DNA from: Thermofilaceae archaeon
GTDB lineage: Archaea > Thermoproteota > Thermoprotei > Thermofilales > B69-G16
Assembly: GCA_027017165.1 (NCBI GenBank)
Contig: JALURF010000147.1
Coordinates: forward strand, 1-22,929
Direction: 5' to 3'
Length of the DNA: 22,929 bases
How positions within the stretch are numbered: the first letter of the stretch is position 1; the number at the start of each line of letters is the position of its first letter. The position numbers were made by a program, and so were the translations under genes. Positions 1 through 7,591 of the stretch are shown here, piece by piece. Under the pieces are notes generated by a model. The model saw only the letters and a list, made by a program, of their open reading frames with translations. It was not told where the DNA came from and searched no databases.

Positions 1-1
1 A

Positions 2-280
2 GTGTGTTGGGAGGCTTATAGCGGGATAGTTAAGGGTTGTGAAGGCGAGACGGATTTTAAGACTGTTGTGAGCCAGCTTCTTAAAGAGAGGGCTGAGTTG
101 GCTGAAAAGGATAGCAAGAGGTATTGGAGGTTTAAATCGGAGAAGGGGAGTCCTGTATTGGTTTATTTGGATATCTTAAAATGTCTCGAAGATATTGATA
201 TATGCGATTTAGTCTCGGATGAGAGCCTGGCGTTGGCTTTCGGCATCGTACCAGCAATCGGAGTAGAGGTGTCGAGTTGA
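2..280 (+). CDS. Unknown protein, probably cut at its 5' end by the window edge
   Basis: An open frame runs from the window edge to TGA at 278-280 and encodes at least 92 residues. A GTG at position 2 could be a start, but the frame is open to the edge, so the true start may lie outside. I do not recognise the family. The visible part is soluble, mixed alpha/beta in look, with an acidic helical stretch near residues 24-40 and no membrane segment, signal peptide or metal motif. The stop overlaps the TTG start of the downstream xerA by a few bases, and the GAGGTG that likely serves as the xerA ribosome binding site is inside this gene. The two genes are therefore probably co-transcribed and translationally coupled. 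That it is coding rests on frame length and this tight coupling only. Confidence 0.55.
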   Translation: MCWEAYSGIVKGCEGETDFKTVVSQLLKERAELAEKDSKRYWRFKSEKGSPVLVYLDILKCLEDIDICDLVSDESLALAFGIVPAIGVEVSS

Positions 281-1143
281 GTATTAACAAAGAGAATGTG
301 GCGCTTCTCGAGCGGTACATAGATCATCTACTAGCTAGGAATAAGTCGGAGAAGACCATAAAGACTTTCAAGAGTATAATAATGAAGTTTTTAAGGTACG
401 TGGGGGATAGGAGCGTACTGGACCTCACGGTGTGGGATATAGATGGTTTTCTGGCGTATTTGAGGAAGAACGGGTACAGTGAAAAAAGCTTATACACGGC
501 CGCTGTAGCGATTAAGCGTTTTCTCGAGTATATAGGGGTTGAGAAAGCTCTTAAAGGATTTGAATATCCGCGGAGACCTAAAGAATTGTCGAAGTATCTC
601 ACGCGCGGGGAAGTAGAGCAACTTTTGTTAGCTGCTGATGCTGAAAGAGATTCAAGAATAGCTAAAAGGAATAAACTGATAGTTCTTCTCTTATACACTA
701 CTGGTATGAGGGTGGGGGAACTCGTCAAGATAAAGTTTGAAGATATAGATTTTGATAGGATGAGTATAAGGATTTTCGGTAAGGGAGGTAAAGAACGCGA
801 GGTCTTCTTCAACAGAAGAACTAAAAACTTACTTTTAGGATATTGTAAGGAACTCGGTTTAAAGCCGGGTGACTACCTATTTCCTGGAAATGAGAGTCCC
901 CACATTCATTACGTAACTGTGGAGCGTATTGTTAAAAAGTTGGCTAAAAGAGCCGGATTAAACAAGAAAGTGACGCCGCATATTTTGAGACATAGCTTCG
1001 CAACCTACGCCCTATCTCGGGGAATGGACGTTAGGGAAATTCAGGAATTGCTCGGACATGCTAGCTTGAAAACTACTCAAGTCTATACTCACGTATCCAG
1101 GAAACGCCTTATGAAAGACTATATGAAGATATGGGAAGATTGA
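277..1143 (+). CDS. xerA: Tyrosine recombinase XerA (chromosome dimer resolution type)
   Basis: A 288-residue tyrosine recombinase that would cut and rejoin DNA through a 3'-phosphotyrosine, as archaeal XerA does at dif to resolve chromosome dimers. The N-terminal SAM-like core-binding domain covers roughly residues 7-92. The catalytic domain covers about 105-285 and holds every expected residue: R145 in TGMRVGEL, K169 in FGKGGKER, H235 and R238 in PHILRHSFA, H261 in LLGHAS and nucleophile Y270 in TTQVYTHV. The length and domain layout match the Xer class rather than larger phage integrases, and no cargo genes or att repeats are visible nearby. The start is TTG at 277, five bases after GAGGTG, with a possible alternative GTG at 298. 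It overlaps the end of the preceding unknown gene. No dif-like palindrome was found in the window. Confidence 0.9.
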   Translation: MSINKENVALLERYIDHLLARNKSEKTIKTFKSIIMKFLRYVGDRSVLDLTVWDIDGFLAYLRKNGYSEKSLYTAAVAIKRFLEYIGVEKALKGFEYPRRPKELSKYLTRGEVEQLLLAADAERDSRIAKRNKLIVLLLYTTGMRVGELVKIKFEDIDFDRMSIRIFGKGGKEREVFFNRRTKNLLLGYCKELGLKPGDYLFPGNESPHIHYVTVERIVKKLAKRAGLNKKVTPHILRHSFATYALSRGMDVREIQELLGHASLKTTQVYTHVSRKRLMKDYMKIWED

Positions 1144-1176
1144 CTGACGAGACTTTCATCTAAACATATTGGAAAA

Positions 1177-1186
1177 GTTAAAATTA
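1177..1186 (+). promoter_or_regulatory. Candidate TATA box for apgM
   Basis: AT-rich GTTAAAATTA lies in the gap between xerA and apgM, centred about 34 bases before the TTG start at 1216. Initiation about 26 bases downstream would leave a leader of roughly 8 bases containing GGTGAT. The call rests on composition and spacing only. Confidence 0.4.
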
Positions 1187-1215
1187 CCCATACTCTTTAA
1201 CATCTGGGTGATCAT

Positions 1216-2493
1216 TTGAAACTCATCTATCTAGTCATAGACGGCGCTCCTGACGGTTTGAAGAGCGAAACTGCTCTCTCCAAAGCGGATACGCCAGCTC
1301 TTGACTATATAGCTTCGCTCTCGCGCTGTGGTTTAATGTATACGATCTCTAAAGGAATAGCTCCTGAAAGCGATTCTGCCGTATTCTCTATACTAGGATA
1401 TGATCCTGAGAAGTCGTACACGGGTCGAGGCCCTATCGAAGCTTTAGGTGCTGGATTGAGATTAAAAGAGGGATATGAGGTGGCTTTTAGGGCAAACTTC
1501 GCTACTGTAAAAGATGCTAGCTTAGAGTTGATAGATAGGAGATGCGGGAGAGATTTAAAGACGGAAGAAGCTTTAGAGCTGGCAAAAGCCTTAGACGGGC
1601 TTAAGCTGGAGAAATACGATGCTTATGCGAGAGTCGTCGCTACAATAGGCCATCGCGCCGTCGTGATCATAGGCAGTAATAAGTATCATTTATCCGGAAA
1701 CGTTTCTAACACTGACCCTGCATACCAGAAGAAAGGCTACATCTCGATAGCGTTAAAGAACTATCAGATGAAAGTTAACGAATGTAAACCATTAGACGAT
1801 AGTTTAGAGGCAGCGATAACGGCTGAGCTAGCTAATATCTTCACGCGGAAATCGTTTGAAATATTAGATAGACACCCCGTTAATATTGCTAGAGAATCGG
1901 AGGGGAGATTGAAAGCTAATGTAATACTTCTCCGAGACTCCGGAGATAAGCTGCCGAGTGTAACACCTATTAACGAGAAGTTCGGGTTGTCGTTCTCAGC
2001 TATAGCTGAAATGCCCGTGGAGAAGGGTATTGCCAGATTGCTCGGAATGGCTGTAGCCGAGGTGCCTCCTCCAACTCAAAATAAGGAAGAGGATTATCGG
2101 CAAAGACTGGAAACAACGTTAGAGCTTATGGAGAAGTATGACGTAGTCTACGTCCATCTAAAAGGCCCCGACGAACCCGGGCATGACGGTAATCTAGAGG
2201 AGAAGGTTAAAGCGATAGAGCTTATAGACCGCTATTACGTATCCGGCCTTCTAGATAAAATAGATCTAGATAAAACCGCTCTTCTAGTAACGTCCGATCA
2301 TTCGACTCCGTGGACTTTAAAAGCTCATAGTGATGATCCCGTCCCGGTTATCTTCTATAGACCTGGTGTAAAAAGCGATGGAATTAAACAGTTCAGCGAA
2401 AAAGCGTGCGCAAATGGTTCTCTTGGCGTTATCGAACACGGCTGGCAGCTACTGCCCCGTGTGGTAGAGGAACTCAAAAGCCTTAAAAAGTAG
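1216..2493 (+). CDS. apgM: 2,3-bisphosphoglycerate-independent phosphoglycerate mutase, archaeal type
   Basis: A 425-residue cytosolic enzyme of the alkaline-phosphatase superfamily that interconverts 3-phosphoglycerate and 2-phosphoglycerate in glycolysis and gluconeogenesis. It has the two-metal site expected for the family: D9 in LVIDGAPD, probable phosphoserine nucleophile S52 in PESDSAVFSILGYDP, D319 and H323 in GPDEPGHDG, D361 and H362 in TSDHSTP, and H371 in KAHSDDPVP. The conserved TGRGPIEALGAG stretch follows the nucleophile. The length is normal for archaeal ApgM. The start is TTG at 1216, preceded by GGTGAT at close spacing, with a TATA-like element further upstream. The serine-kinase-like gene begins 21 bases after the stop, so the two may share a transcript. 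Confidence 0.9.
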   Translation: MKLIYLVIDGAPDGLKSETALSKADTPALDYIASLSRCGLMYTISKGIAPESDSAVFSILGYDPEKSYTGRGPIEALGAGLRLKEGYEVAFRANFATVKDASLELIDRRCGRDLKTEEALELAKALDGLKLEKYDAYARVVATIGHRAVVIIGSNKYHLSGNVSNTDPAYQKKGYISIALKNYQMKVNECKPLDDSLEAAITAELANIFTRKSFEILDRHPVNIARESEGRLKANVILLRDSGDKLPSVTPINEKFGLSFSAIAEMPVEKGIARLLGMAVAEVPPPTQNKEEDYRQRLETTLELMEKYDVVYVHLKGPDEPGHDGNLEEKVKAIELIDRYYVSGLLDKIDLDKTALLVTSDHSTPWTLKAHSDDPVPVIFYRPGVKSDGIKQFSEKACANGSLGVIEHGWQLLPRVVEELKSLKK

Positions 2494-2514
2494 AAAAGTC
2501 CTAATTTTTAATCA

Positions 2515-3429
2515 ATGATGTCTAAAATTGTCTATTCGCTGGATCTGATACGTAAACGAGAGGGCGAGCCGGATTTTCATTTATACGTAGGCATAGCCCC
2601 CATATCTGATTTAAAGCCTCATGAGGAGATAATAGAGGATTATTTGGAGAAATTGTCCTCTACAATAAAAAAATGTAAGTTCTTGAAGAATCCGATAATA
2701 GTTGATTTAAATAGCAACGTTATCTTGGATGGAATGCATCGATGGCATGCCTTGAAGAGAATGGGATTTAAATACATAGGGGTGTGCTACGTAGACTATA
2801 AGGATCCTCGGGTGAAGTTGAGAAGATGGTTTAGATTTCTTAAAGGAAATGTGGACATAGATTTGCTGATAAAAGAACTGAAGAAGTTGATGAAACAAGG
2901 AGTACTCGAGGGGGAGTGGATTAAGGTAGCGGAGGTAAAGGGGTTAGAGAAAGGGGGGATTATGATTAGCGGTTATGGCGAAATGTTCCTTCCCGAATTT
3001 GATGAGAGAGAAAAGCTTCTACATTATCGTAGTTTAGACTCTGTGATTGAACATCTATCTAAAAAATTTGGGTTAAAACTGGAGTATAGGCCGGATGTGG
3101 ATTTGCCTGTAGCACAACAACTGTTAAAAGAGTATTCTGTGATCGTAGCTACGCCAGCGCTCAGCAAGAACGAGGTTGTAGAAACGGCGTTAGCTGGACT
3201 TGTTTATCCTCCTAAAACAACTCGTCACGAAGTCCCAGCGCGCCCTATGTTCATGAACTTCCCTCTAAGCCTTTTAAGAAAAATGGATATGGATTTGCCT
3301 ACTCTTAACGAGTATCTTAAAAAATTGCTTAGATACAAAAATGTATTATATATTCACTCGGGATTGGAAATTGAGAGAGAATATAGGGAAGATATAATCC
3401 TCTTCTGGGAGTCTAGGTGGAGTCAATGA
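2515..3429 (+). CDS. ParB-fold protein, likely SerK/SbnI-type free serine kinase
   Basis: A 304-residue protein with the ParB/SbnI fold. The N-terminal part carries PHEE near residues 35-38 and VILDGMHRWHAL near 69-80, which is the DGHHR-type nucleotide and substrate site of archaeal serine kinase SerK. A later TTRHEVPARP segment, near residues 236-245, is also typical of that group as I remember it. SerK phosphorylates free L-serine to O-phosphoserine, linking serine to 3-phosphoglycerate metabolism and cysteine synthesis. Partition-type ParB is less likely: there is no ParA neighbour and no obvious DNA-binding helix-turn-helix after the motif. The start is the first of two consecutive ATG codons; 2518 is equally possible, and no clear ribosome binding site is visible. 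It sits 21 bases after apgM and overlaps the next gene. The family call is good; the substrate is inferred. Confidence 0.65.
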   Translation: MMSKIVYSLDLIRKREGEPDFHLYVGIAPISDLKPHEEIIEDYLEKLSSTIKKCKFLKNPIIVDLNSNVILDGMHRWHALKRMGFKYIGVCYVDYKDPRVKLRRWFRFLKGNVDIDLLIKELKKLMKQGVLEGEWIKVAEVKGLEKGGIMISGYGEMFLPEFDEREKLLHYRSLDSVIEHLSKKFGLKLEYRPDVDLPVAQQLLKEYSVIVATPALSKNEVVETALAGLVYPPKTTRHEVPARPMFMNFPLSLLRKMDMDLPTLNEYLKKLLRYKNVLYIHSGLEIEREYREDIILFWESRWSQ

Positions 3430-5117
3430 GCAGGAGCGTTAGAGAATACATATATGTTTTTAAGCTTGATGGGCAGGATGGATATGAGATATACTCGCAA
3501 TTAAGGAGTAAAATGCCTGAAGTCGCGCGCTATCTTACAGTAGGAGATTCTTACCTCATTGACTGGAACTTCGATGAAGAATTAAAATACCTTTTTATGG
3601 TCGTTAGATGCTACTGTGGCGAAGAGGAAAATGTAGGTTTATGGCTTCACAGTCTCTTAGAAAAACTTCTTCCCGGAATATCTATAGAAAAGAGAAGAAT
3701 GGTATCTAGCACAAAACGAGTAGCTTTAAATGGTAGGGAAAAATTACTCGCTACTCTCGCTGCAAAGATAATAAAGGCTAAAGCTGAAGAAGTAAGAAAA
3801 GCTTTAGATAGGGAAGGCGTTAAGTTCACAAAGCCTGAGTTGTCAACACTACTTTTACTATTCTCATACTTAAGTAGGGGTTTTTCTGAAACTCTTTCAG
3901 AAATCTATGTATACTTCTATCCTCATTTTCTGGAAGAATACGCTCTTGATGATATCACTCTGTCTTTTCAGGAGATATTAAGAGAAGGACTCGTCGTAAA
4001 GGAAAATGGAGTTTTCAAGTTAACAGAACGGGGCAACAGGGTAGTAAAGACCATATACAATATGATAGAAGTAGAATTGGAGAGAGTAAAAGATAGAGTT
4101 CTCTCCGATAAAATAGTGGACATGAATGTTGCTTTGAAGAGAGTAGTTAGAAAAGATGGTGAATTCGAGGATTTAAGGATTGAGAAAATACTAGCTTCGC
4201 TTTTAAAATGTGGAATTAAAGAAGAAAATGCTCTTCAGGTCGTGGATAGCCTCATGTCCATGATTAAAATTGTGGGTAATGAATTGAGTAGAGACGACGT
4301 AGTTGAAGCAACGAAGTTAATGCTAGATCGCATAGATAGGACTAAGCTTTACTCCTCTAGATTTGAGTTTTATATGAATATTTATAATCATCTCTTAGTA
4401 GAGGATAAAGATGGTAAACTTAAGCCATTATCACTTTCCGATATCGAGAAGGCGCTGAGAGAAAAGTGGTTTAGACATAATTTTGAGGTAGATAAAGGTA
4501 CTCTCAGGAATCTCGCTTTTAAAGTTTTTGAAAATTTGCGGTTTATCTATTCTTCAGCTTCTCCTCAAATAGTCTTTATTCAAAGCGAACAATCTATAGC
4601 TCGAGTACCGAAGGATTTTATTGAATACTTACTAGATAGTGAGGTGAGAATTCAGCTGCCACATTATTACAAGATAGTCAAAAGTAGAGATCCCGATGCT
4701 GAAAGGAGAGAAGTTATAAACGAGTTGGTCGGGAGTAGTATTAGCCTTCTCAGAGAAACTCTCGCGGAGAAAGATTTGAGACGTATGTGCGATTTATTTA
4801 ACGCCGCCGCGTACACTCTTGTCGCCGCTCTTCTACTATTGCTATTTCGTATTCCTACAGTGTTCCACGAGTTTAACTGCAATAGGCTCATTAGAATTGT
4901 TAAAGACATATTAGAGGGAAAAGACAATAGAGCCCGGCGACTGAGCGTGACTTTTCTTGATAAAGTACTTGTGTTTACGAAAACTGCCCTGGAAATATAT
5001 CACCTTGATCTCACCAGAGAGGTTGTAGAAGAGGAAAAATTCGTCTCTCATATTAGTTTTATTAGTGAGCTTGGATTAGAATTAGGTGAATATGTAAGGT
5101 TTATTTTAACTCATTAA
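3426..5117 (+). CDS. Large unknown protein with a central ATP-cone-like domain
   Basis: A soluble protein of 563 residues from ATG 3426. That ATG overlaps the previous stop as ATGA and follows GGTGG by about five bases; a GTG at 3417 is an alternative, and residue numbers here use it. Residues about 238-322 resemble an ATP-cone: KRVVRKDGEFEDLRIEKIL, then a helical stretch, NELSRDDVVEATKLML, and a closing YSSRFEFYM. In other proteins ATP-cones bind ATP or dATP and control ribonucleotide reductases or NrdR. Residues 110-220 look like a winged helix, ending in GLVVKENGVFKLTERGNRVV. The C-terminal 240 residues are mostly helical and unrecognised, with a hydrophobic helix near 464-478. No reductase catalytic motif, zinc ribbon or kinase motif is visible, so neither NrdR nor 2-phosphoglycerate kinase fits. 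A nucleotide-responsive regulator is a guess. It is likely co-transcribed with the two upstream genes. Confidence 0.75.
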   Translation: MSRSVREYIYVFKLDGQDGYEIYSQLRSKMPEVARYLTVGDSYLIDWNFDEELKYLFMVVRCYCGEEENVGLWLHSLLEKLLPGISIEKRRMVSSTKRVALNGREKLLATLAAKIIKAKAEEVRKALDREGVKFTKPELSTLLLLFSYLSRGFSETLSEIYVYFYPHFLEEYALDDITLSFQEILREGLVVKENGVFKLTERGNRVVKTIYNMIEVELERVKDRVLSDKIVDMNVALKRVVRKDGEFEDLRIEKILASLLKCGIKEENALQVVDSLMSMIKIVGNELSRDDVVEATKLMLDRIDRTKLYSSRFEFYMNIYNHLLVEDKDGKLKPLSLSDIEKALREKWFRHNFEVDKGTLRNLAFKVFENLRFIYSSASPQIVFIQSEQSIARVPKDFIEYLLDSEVRIQLPHYYKIVKSRDPDAERREVINELVGSSISLLRETLAEKDLRRMCDLFNAAAYTLVAALLLLLFRIPTVFHEFNCNRLIRIVKDILEGKDNRARRLSVTFLDKVLVFTKTALEIYHLDLTREVVEEEKFVSHISFISELGLELGEYVRFILTH

Positions 5118-5150
5118 TTCTGTAGAAATATGGGCTACTAGTTAGAACAG

Positions 5151-5163
5151 GTTAAGTATTAAT
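5151..5163 (+). promoter_or_regulatory. Candidate TATA box for the tandem-repeat protein gene
   Basis: GTTAAGTATTAAT lies in the gap after the ATP-cone gene. Initiation about 26 bases downstream falls near 5183, beyond the upstream ATG at 5171 and before the ATG at 5198. This supports the later start. Confidence 0.35.
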
Positions 5164-5197
5164 AGTCTGTATGAAAATGATTATTCTGGTGCAAACA

Positions 5198-5641
5198 ATG
5201 TCGTTAAAGTGGGATTTATCGAAAATAGTAGATAAAAAATATGCTGAACTTTCGCCTGAAGAGCTTCTAGATGCTCCTGTACACGCTATAAAAGGCGTTT
5301 CGGAAAAGGATGCCGAGCTCCTGAAGAAAGCTCTCGGTATAAAAACCGTTAGAGACTTGGCTGAGAGCAAGTACGTCGCTCTGGCGCAGGCTATAGCTAT
5401 GATAGCTGAGTTTTGGGAAAAGGCGTTAGATAAGAAGTATGAAGATAAAAGTCCTAAAGAACTAGTTGACGCTCCCGTACACGCGCTGAGCGGAGTTACT
5501 GAAGAAGATGAGAAAATGCTGGCGGAGGCTTTAAACATAAAAACTATCAGGGATTTAGCTACAAACAAATACGTTTTCATTGCACAAGTGATAAGGGGAC
5601 TGGCCATTCTCGAAAGGATACTTAAGGAAAGTAAAGAATAA
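5198..5641 (+). CDS. Small protein of two tandem helix-hairpin-helix-like repeats, unknown function
   Basis: A 147-residue protein built from an internal duplication of about 70 residues. Each copy has the pattern DKKY-x3-SP-EL-DAPVHA, then a GV-E-D-x4-L-AL-IK-T-RDLA hairpin and a hydrophobic helix. The segments IKGVSEKDAELLKKALGIKT and LSGVTEEDEKMLAEALNIKT align without gaps. The helical pair resembles helix-hairpin-helix folds such as those in RNA polymerase alpha C-terminal or DUF4332-like domains, which can bind DNA or protein, but no function can be assigned. I chose ATG 5198, preceded by GGTG and compatible with the TATA-like element, over ATG 5171, which adds nine residues outside the repeat. 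There is no membrane segment. The next gene starts 14 bases after the stop, so the two are likely co-transcribed. Confidence 0.75.
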   Translation: MSLKWDLSKIVDKKYAELSPEELLDAPVHAIKGVSEKDAELLKKALGIKTVRDLAESKYVALAQAIAMIAEFWEKALDKKYEDKSPKELVDAPVHALSGVTEEDEKMLAEALNIKTIRDLATNKYVFIAQVIRGLAILERILKESKE

Positions 5642-5655
5642 TCGGCGTGAAGTTC

Positions 5656-6621
5656 ATGAAAAAAGATTACGTAATACTCTTCATAGTTGTGTCTATAGCT
5701 GTTGCTTTAACTTTATCAAACGTTCTTTCGCCGCGGAACGTACAGGAGATTTCTGATTTAAGAAATTCCAAAGTACTTAAAGAGAAATTTTTCTTTCTGT
5801 ACGAGAGCGATCCGGAGTTTAGGAATAGCGTGGATAGGTTAAGAGAACTTCTCTTCAATACTCTTGAGGATTATAATAGGACTGAGGCGTGGATATTATT
5901 CAACTCTATATTGAGAAAGCTGGGATTACCGGAGATAGAATTGAGAGACTTCAGATATGGCCGTGGAGGATTGACTCCCTCGCCTGAGCCACCGTTAAAG
6001 CTGAAGCCTTGCTGCGAGGATTGTGTAGATCTTAATAAAGTTGTGAAAGCGATAGTTATTCCTCGTAGGGATCTTGAGGGAGGTAACGGACTTGAAACTT
6101 TATACGTGTGCGCTTATAAAGGAGACTTTTACGGGTATCCCGTATCGGGGAAGATAATTCTCGAAGTAACGCTGGTATTTAGCGATGAGGATTCTCCCTC
6201 GCGTGATGTAGAATATGATGTGTGGAGGCTTATCGCGTGGGGTAGAATTGAAGATATAGAGACCTTCTTCATCGTTCTAGATGAGGAAACAGGCGAGGTC
6301 GAAAAAGTGTCGTTTAGAGGATTAGTTATAAAAATGACGGATTGGCCTAACGAGCGTAGAATCTCCCCTATTGGGAGTGGAGGAGCCGCCTTTGTTTCCG
6401 CCGCTCATGAATTAACAGTTTTTCAAGATGTGGAAGAACCGTTAATAATCTATGTTAACACTTGGAACCATGCACTATCGTTAAAGGATAATAATGTATT
6501 CTTAGATAAATACTCTTATAGCATTGAAAGCGTCGAAATAAGAGTGGGCAGGAGAATAGATGCTGAAAACGACTACTCGATGCTTAAATATTCTTCTCAG
6601 AACGTTCAGTCGCTTCCTTAA
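5656..6621 (+). CDS. Membrane-anchored or exported protein of unknown function
   Basis: A 321-residue protein from ATG 5656, which follows GGCGTGA by about five bases; GTG 5647 would add three residues. The N-terminus is a basic MKKDY followed by a single hydrophobic helix at about residues 6-22, as in a signal anchor or uncleaved signal peptide. The rest would then lie outside the cell. A helical region, about residues 30-100, is followed by a proline-rich linker and a CCEDC motif (cysteines 119, 120 and 123), then a beta-rich domain rich in aspartate and glutamate. I do not recognise the family. The cysteine cluster could form disulfides or bind a metal, but nothing in the context decides this. 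Its last 38 bases overlap the end of the convergent small membrane protein gene. Confidence 0.7.
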   Translation: MKKDYVILFIVVSIAVALTLSNVLSPRNVQEISDLRNSKVLKEKFFFLYESDPEFRNSVDRLRELLFNTLEDYNRTEAWILFNSILRKLGLPEIELRDFRYGRGGLTPSPEPPLKLKPCCEDCVDLNKVVKAIVIPRRDLEGGNGLETLYVCAYKGDFYGYPVSGKIILEVTLVFSDEDSPSRDVEYDVWRLIAWGRIEDIETFFIVLDEETGEVEKVSFRGLVIKMTDWPNERRISPIGSGGAAFVSAAHELTVFQDVEEPLIIYVNTWNHALSLKDNNVFLDKYSYSIESVEIRVGRRIDAENDYSMLKYSSQNVQSLP

Positions 6622-6973
6622 CGATTTTTTCGTATTTTTTATAGTATTGCCTACTTTCACCGGTGATTAATAGAGCTATCGTAACTATAGCTATGAAGGT
6701 TAAAATCCAGCTATCGAGCAGAAAGCCCATAACGAGACGCATTATTGAAAGTATAAATTCGGCGCTCCAAGCCCATGGCACACCTCTTAGGATTGCCCAC
6801 AGAATTCCAGGAGCTATGATTATAGAAACAGCAAGGGGGGATACTACTATTAGCCCGGTAACCTCGCCTATGATAGATAGAGATACGAAGACTATAGCTG
6901 TGGAGAAGGCGCTGGCTGCGACTTCTAGAAGTGCTATGACCTTAACTGTTAAAGGGGTTTCTCCGATATACAC
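6584..6973 (-). CDS. Small multi-pass membrane protein, unknown function
   Basis: A 129-residue hydrophobic protein with three or four predicted transmembrane helices at about residues 8-28, 30-62 (one or two helices) and 75-103, ending in a charged, lysine-rich cytoplasmic tail. I see no transporter or enzyme signature. The start is GTG at 6973. A TATA-like tract at 6991-7004 is centred about 25 bases upstream, which points to a leaderless transcript starting at this GTG. The gene is convergent with the exported-protein gene, and their 3' ends overlap by 38 bases. The frame on the opposite strand through 6663-6977 has no hydrophobic or domain logic and is a shadow. Confidence 0.65.
   Translation of the reverse strand: MYIGETPLTVKVIALLEVAASAFSTAIVFVSLSIIGEVTGLIVVSPLAVSIIIAPGILWAILRGVPWAWSAEFILSIMRLVMGFLLDSWILTFIAIVTIALLITGESRQYYKKYEKIVKEATERSEKNI
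6625..6640 (+). terminator. Candidate T-rich terminator for the exported-protein gene
   Basis: Two runs of six T are separated by four bases and begin three bases after the stop at 6621. This is the usual form of an archaeal terminator. The site lies within the C-terminal codons of the convergent gene, so the T runs could also be simply lysine and asparagine codons of that gene. Confidence 0.35.
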
Positions 6974-6990
6974 ATAGTATAGTAATTATG

Positions 6991-7004
6991 GTTAAAATTA
7001 AAAA
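6991..7004 (-). promoter_or_regulatory. Candidate TATA box of a leaderless gene
   Basis: On the minus strand this reads TTTTTAATTTTAAC and is centred about 25 bases upstream of the GTG start at 6973. The spacing fits archaeal initiation at the start codon itself. It sits in the 44-base gap after the pyrophosphatase gene. Confidence 0.45.
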
Positions 7005-7017
7005 TTTAGCTTAGAGT

Positions 7018-7551
7018 TCAATATCGGCTCTTGTTATATCTCTCTATGGCTTCTTTTATTCTCTTTTTAGCGCTTTCAGCTCCCTCCCATCCCTCCACTT
7101 TAACCCATTTTCCGGGTTCGAGCTCCTTGTAATGCTCGAAGAAATGACTTACCTTATCTCTAATCGCCTGGGGGAGTTGTGATATATCGCTAACATCTTT
7201 AAATCTAGGATCTATATCTTCGGTTGGTACCGCCACTACTTTGCTGTCAACTCCTTTTTCATCTCTCGTGTTCAATACTCCAATAGGTTTAGCTTTTATC
7301 ACGCTCCCGGGGAGCACGGGGTCGTTCCCCAGAACTAATACGTCGACAGGGTCTCCATCTTCTTCTAAAGTTCCAGGCACGAAGCCGTAATTAAACGGGT
7401 ATACCATCGAGGTGAATAGTATTCGATCTACGAAAAGAGCCCCCGTTTCTTTATCAAGCTCGTATTTAACGTTGCCGCCTAACGGTATCTCTATAACTAC
7501 GTTAATTTCCTCGGGTGCTTTTTTCCCGGGACCTATTTTCCCGATGTCCAT
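7018..7551 (-). CDS. ppa: Inorganic pyrophosphatase, family I
   Basis: A 177-residue soluble family I pyrophosphatase that hydrolyses PPi to two phosphates in the cytosol and so pulls biosynthetic reactions forward. The metal-binding aspartates fall at the same numbers as in E. coli Ppa: D65, D67 and D70 in [12 protein letters not shown], then D97 and D102 in TRDEKGVD. K29 to E31, R43 and the PFNYGF signature near 52-57 are also in place. The length is typical of the homohexameric prokaryotic enzyme. The start is ATG 7551, preceded by GGTGGTC, suited to an internal gene of an operon. The upstream gene on the same strand ends 40 bases before it. A TATA-like CTATAAGCATA on the minus strand near 7572-7582 could provide an additional promoter. 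Confidence 0.95.
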   Translation of the reverse strand: MDIGKIGPGKKAPEEINVVIEIPLGGNVKYELDKETGALFVDRILFTSMVYPFNYGFVPGTLEEDGDPVDVLVLGNDPVLPGSVIKAKPIGVLNTRDEKGVDSKVVAVPTEDIDPRFKDVSDISQLPQAIRDKVSHFFEHYKELEPGKWVKVEGWEGAESAKKRIKEAIERYNKSRY

Positions 7552-7591
7552 AAGACCACCATTGATTTAGAGATATGCTTATAGAAATTCT

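Noticed and set aside
277..1143. XerA as the integrase of a mobile element
   Set aside because: The length and domain layout are those of chromosomal Xer proteins, the neighbours are housekeeping genes, and no att repeats, tRNA gene or cargo are visible.
2515..3429. Chromosome-partition ParB
   Set aside because: The DGMHR motif is shared with ParB, but there is no ParA gene or parS-like site nearby and the C-terminal TTRH region points to the serine-kinase branch.
5152..5607. Long minus-strand frame opposite the tandem-repeat protein
   Set aside because: It only mirrors the duplicated repeat. The plus frame has a ribosome site, a promoter candidate and coupling to the next gene.
6663..6977. 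Plus-strand open frame opposite the small membrane protein
   Set aside because: The minus frame has clear transmembrane helices and a well-placed TATA; the plus frame is a shadow created by hydrophobic codons on the other strand.
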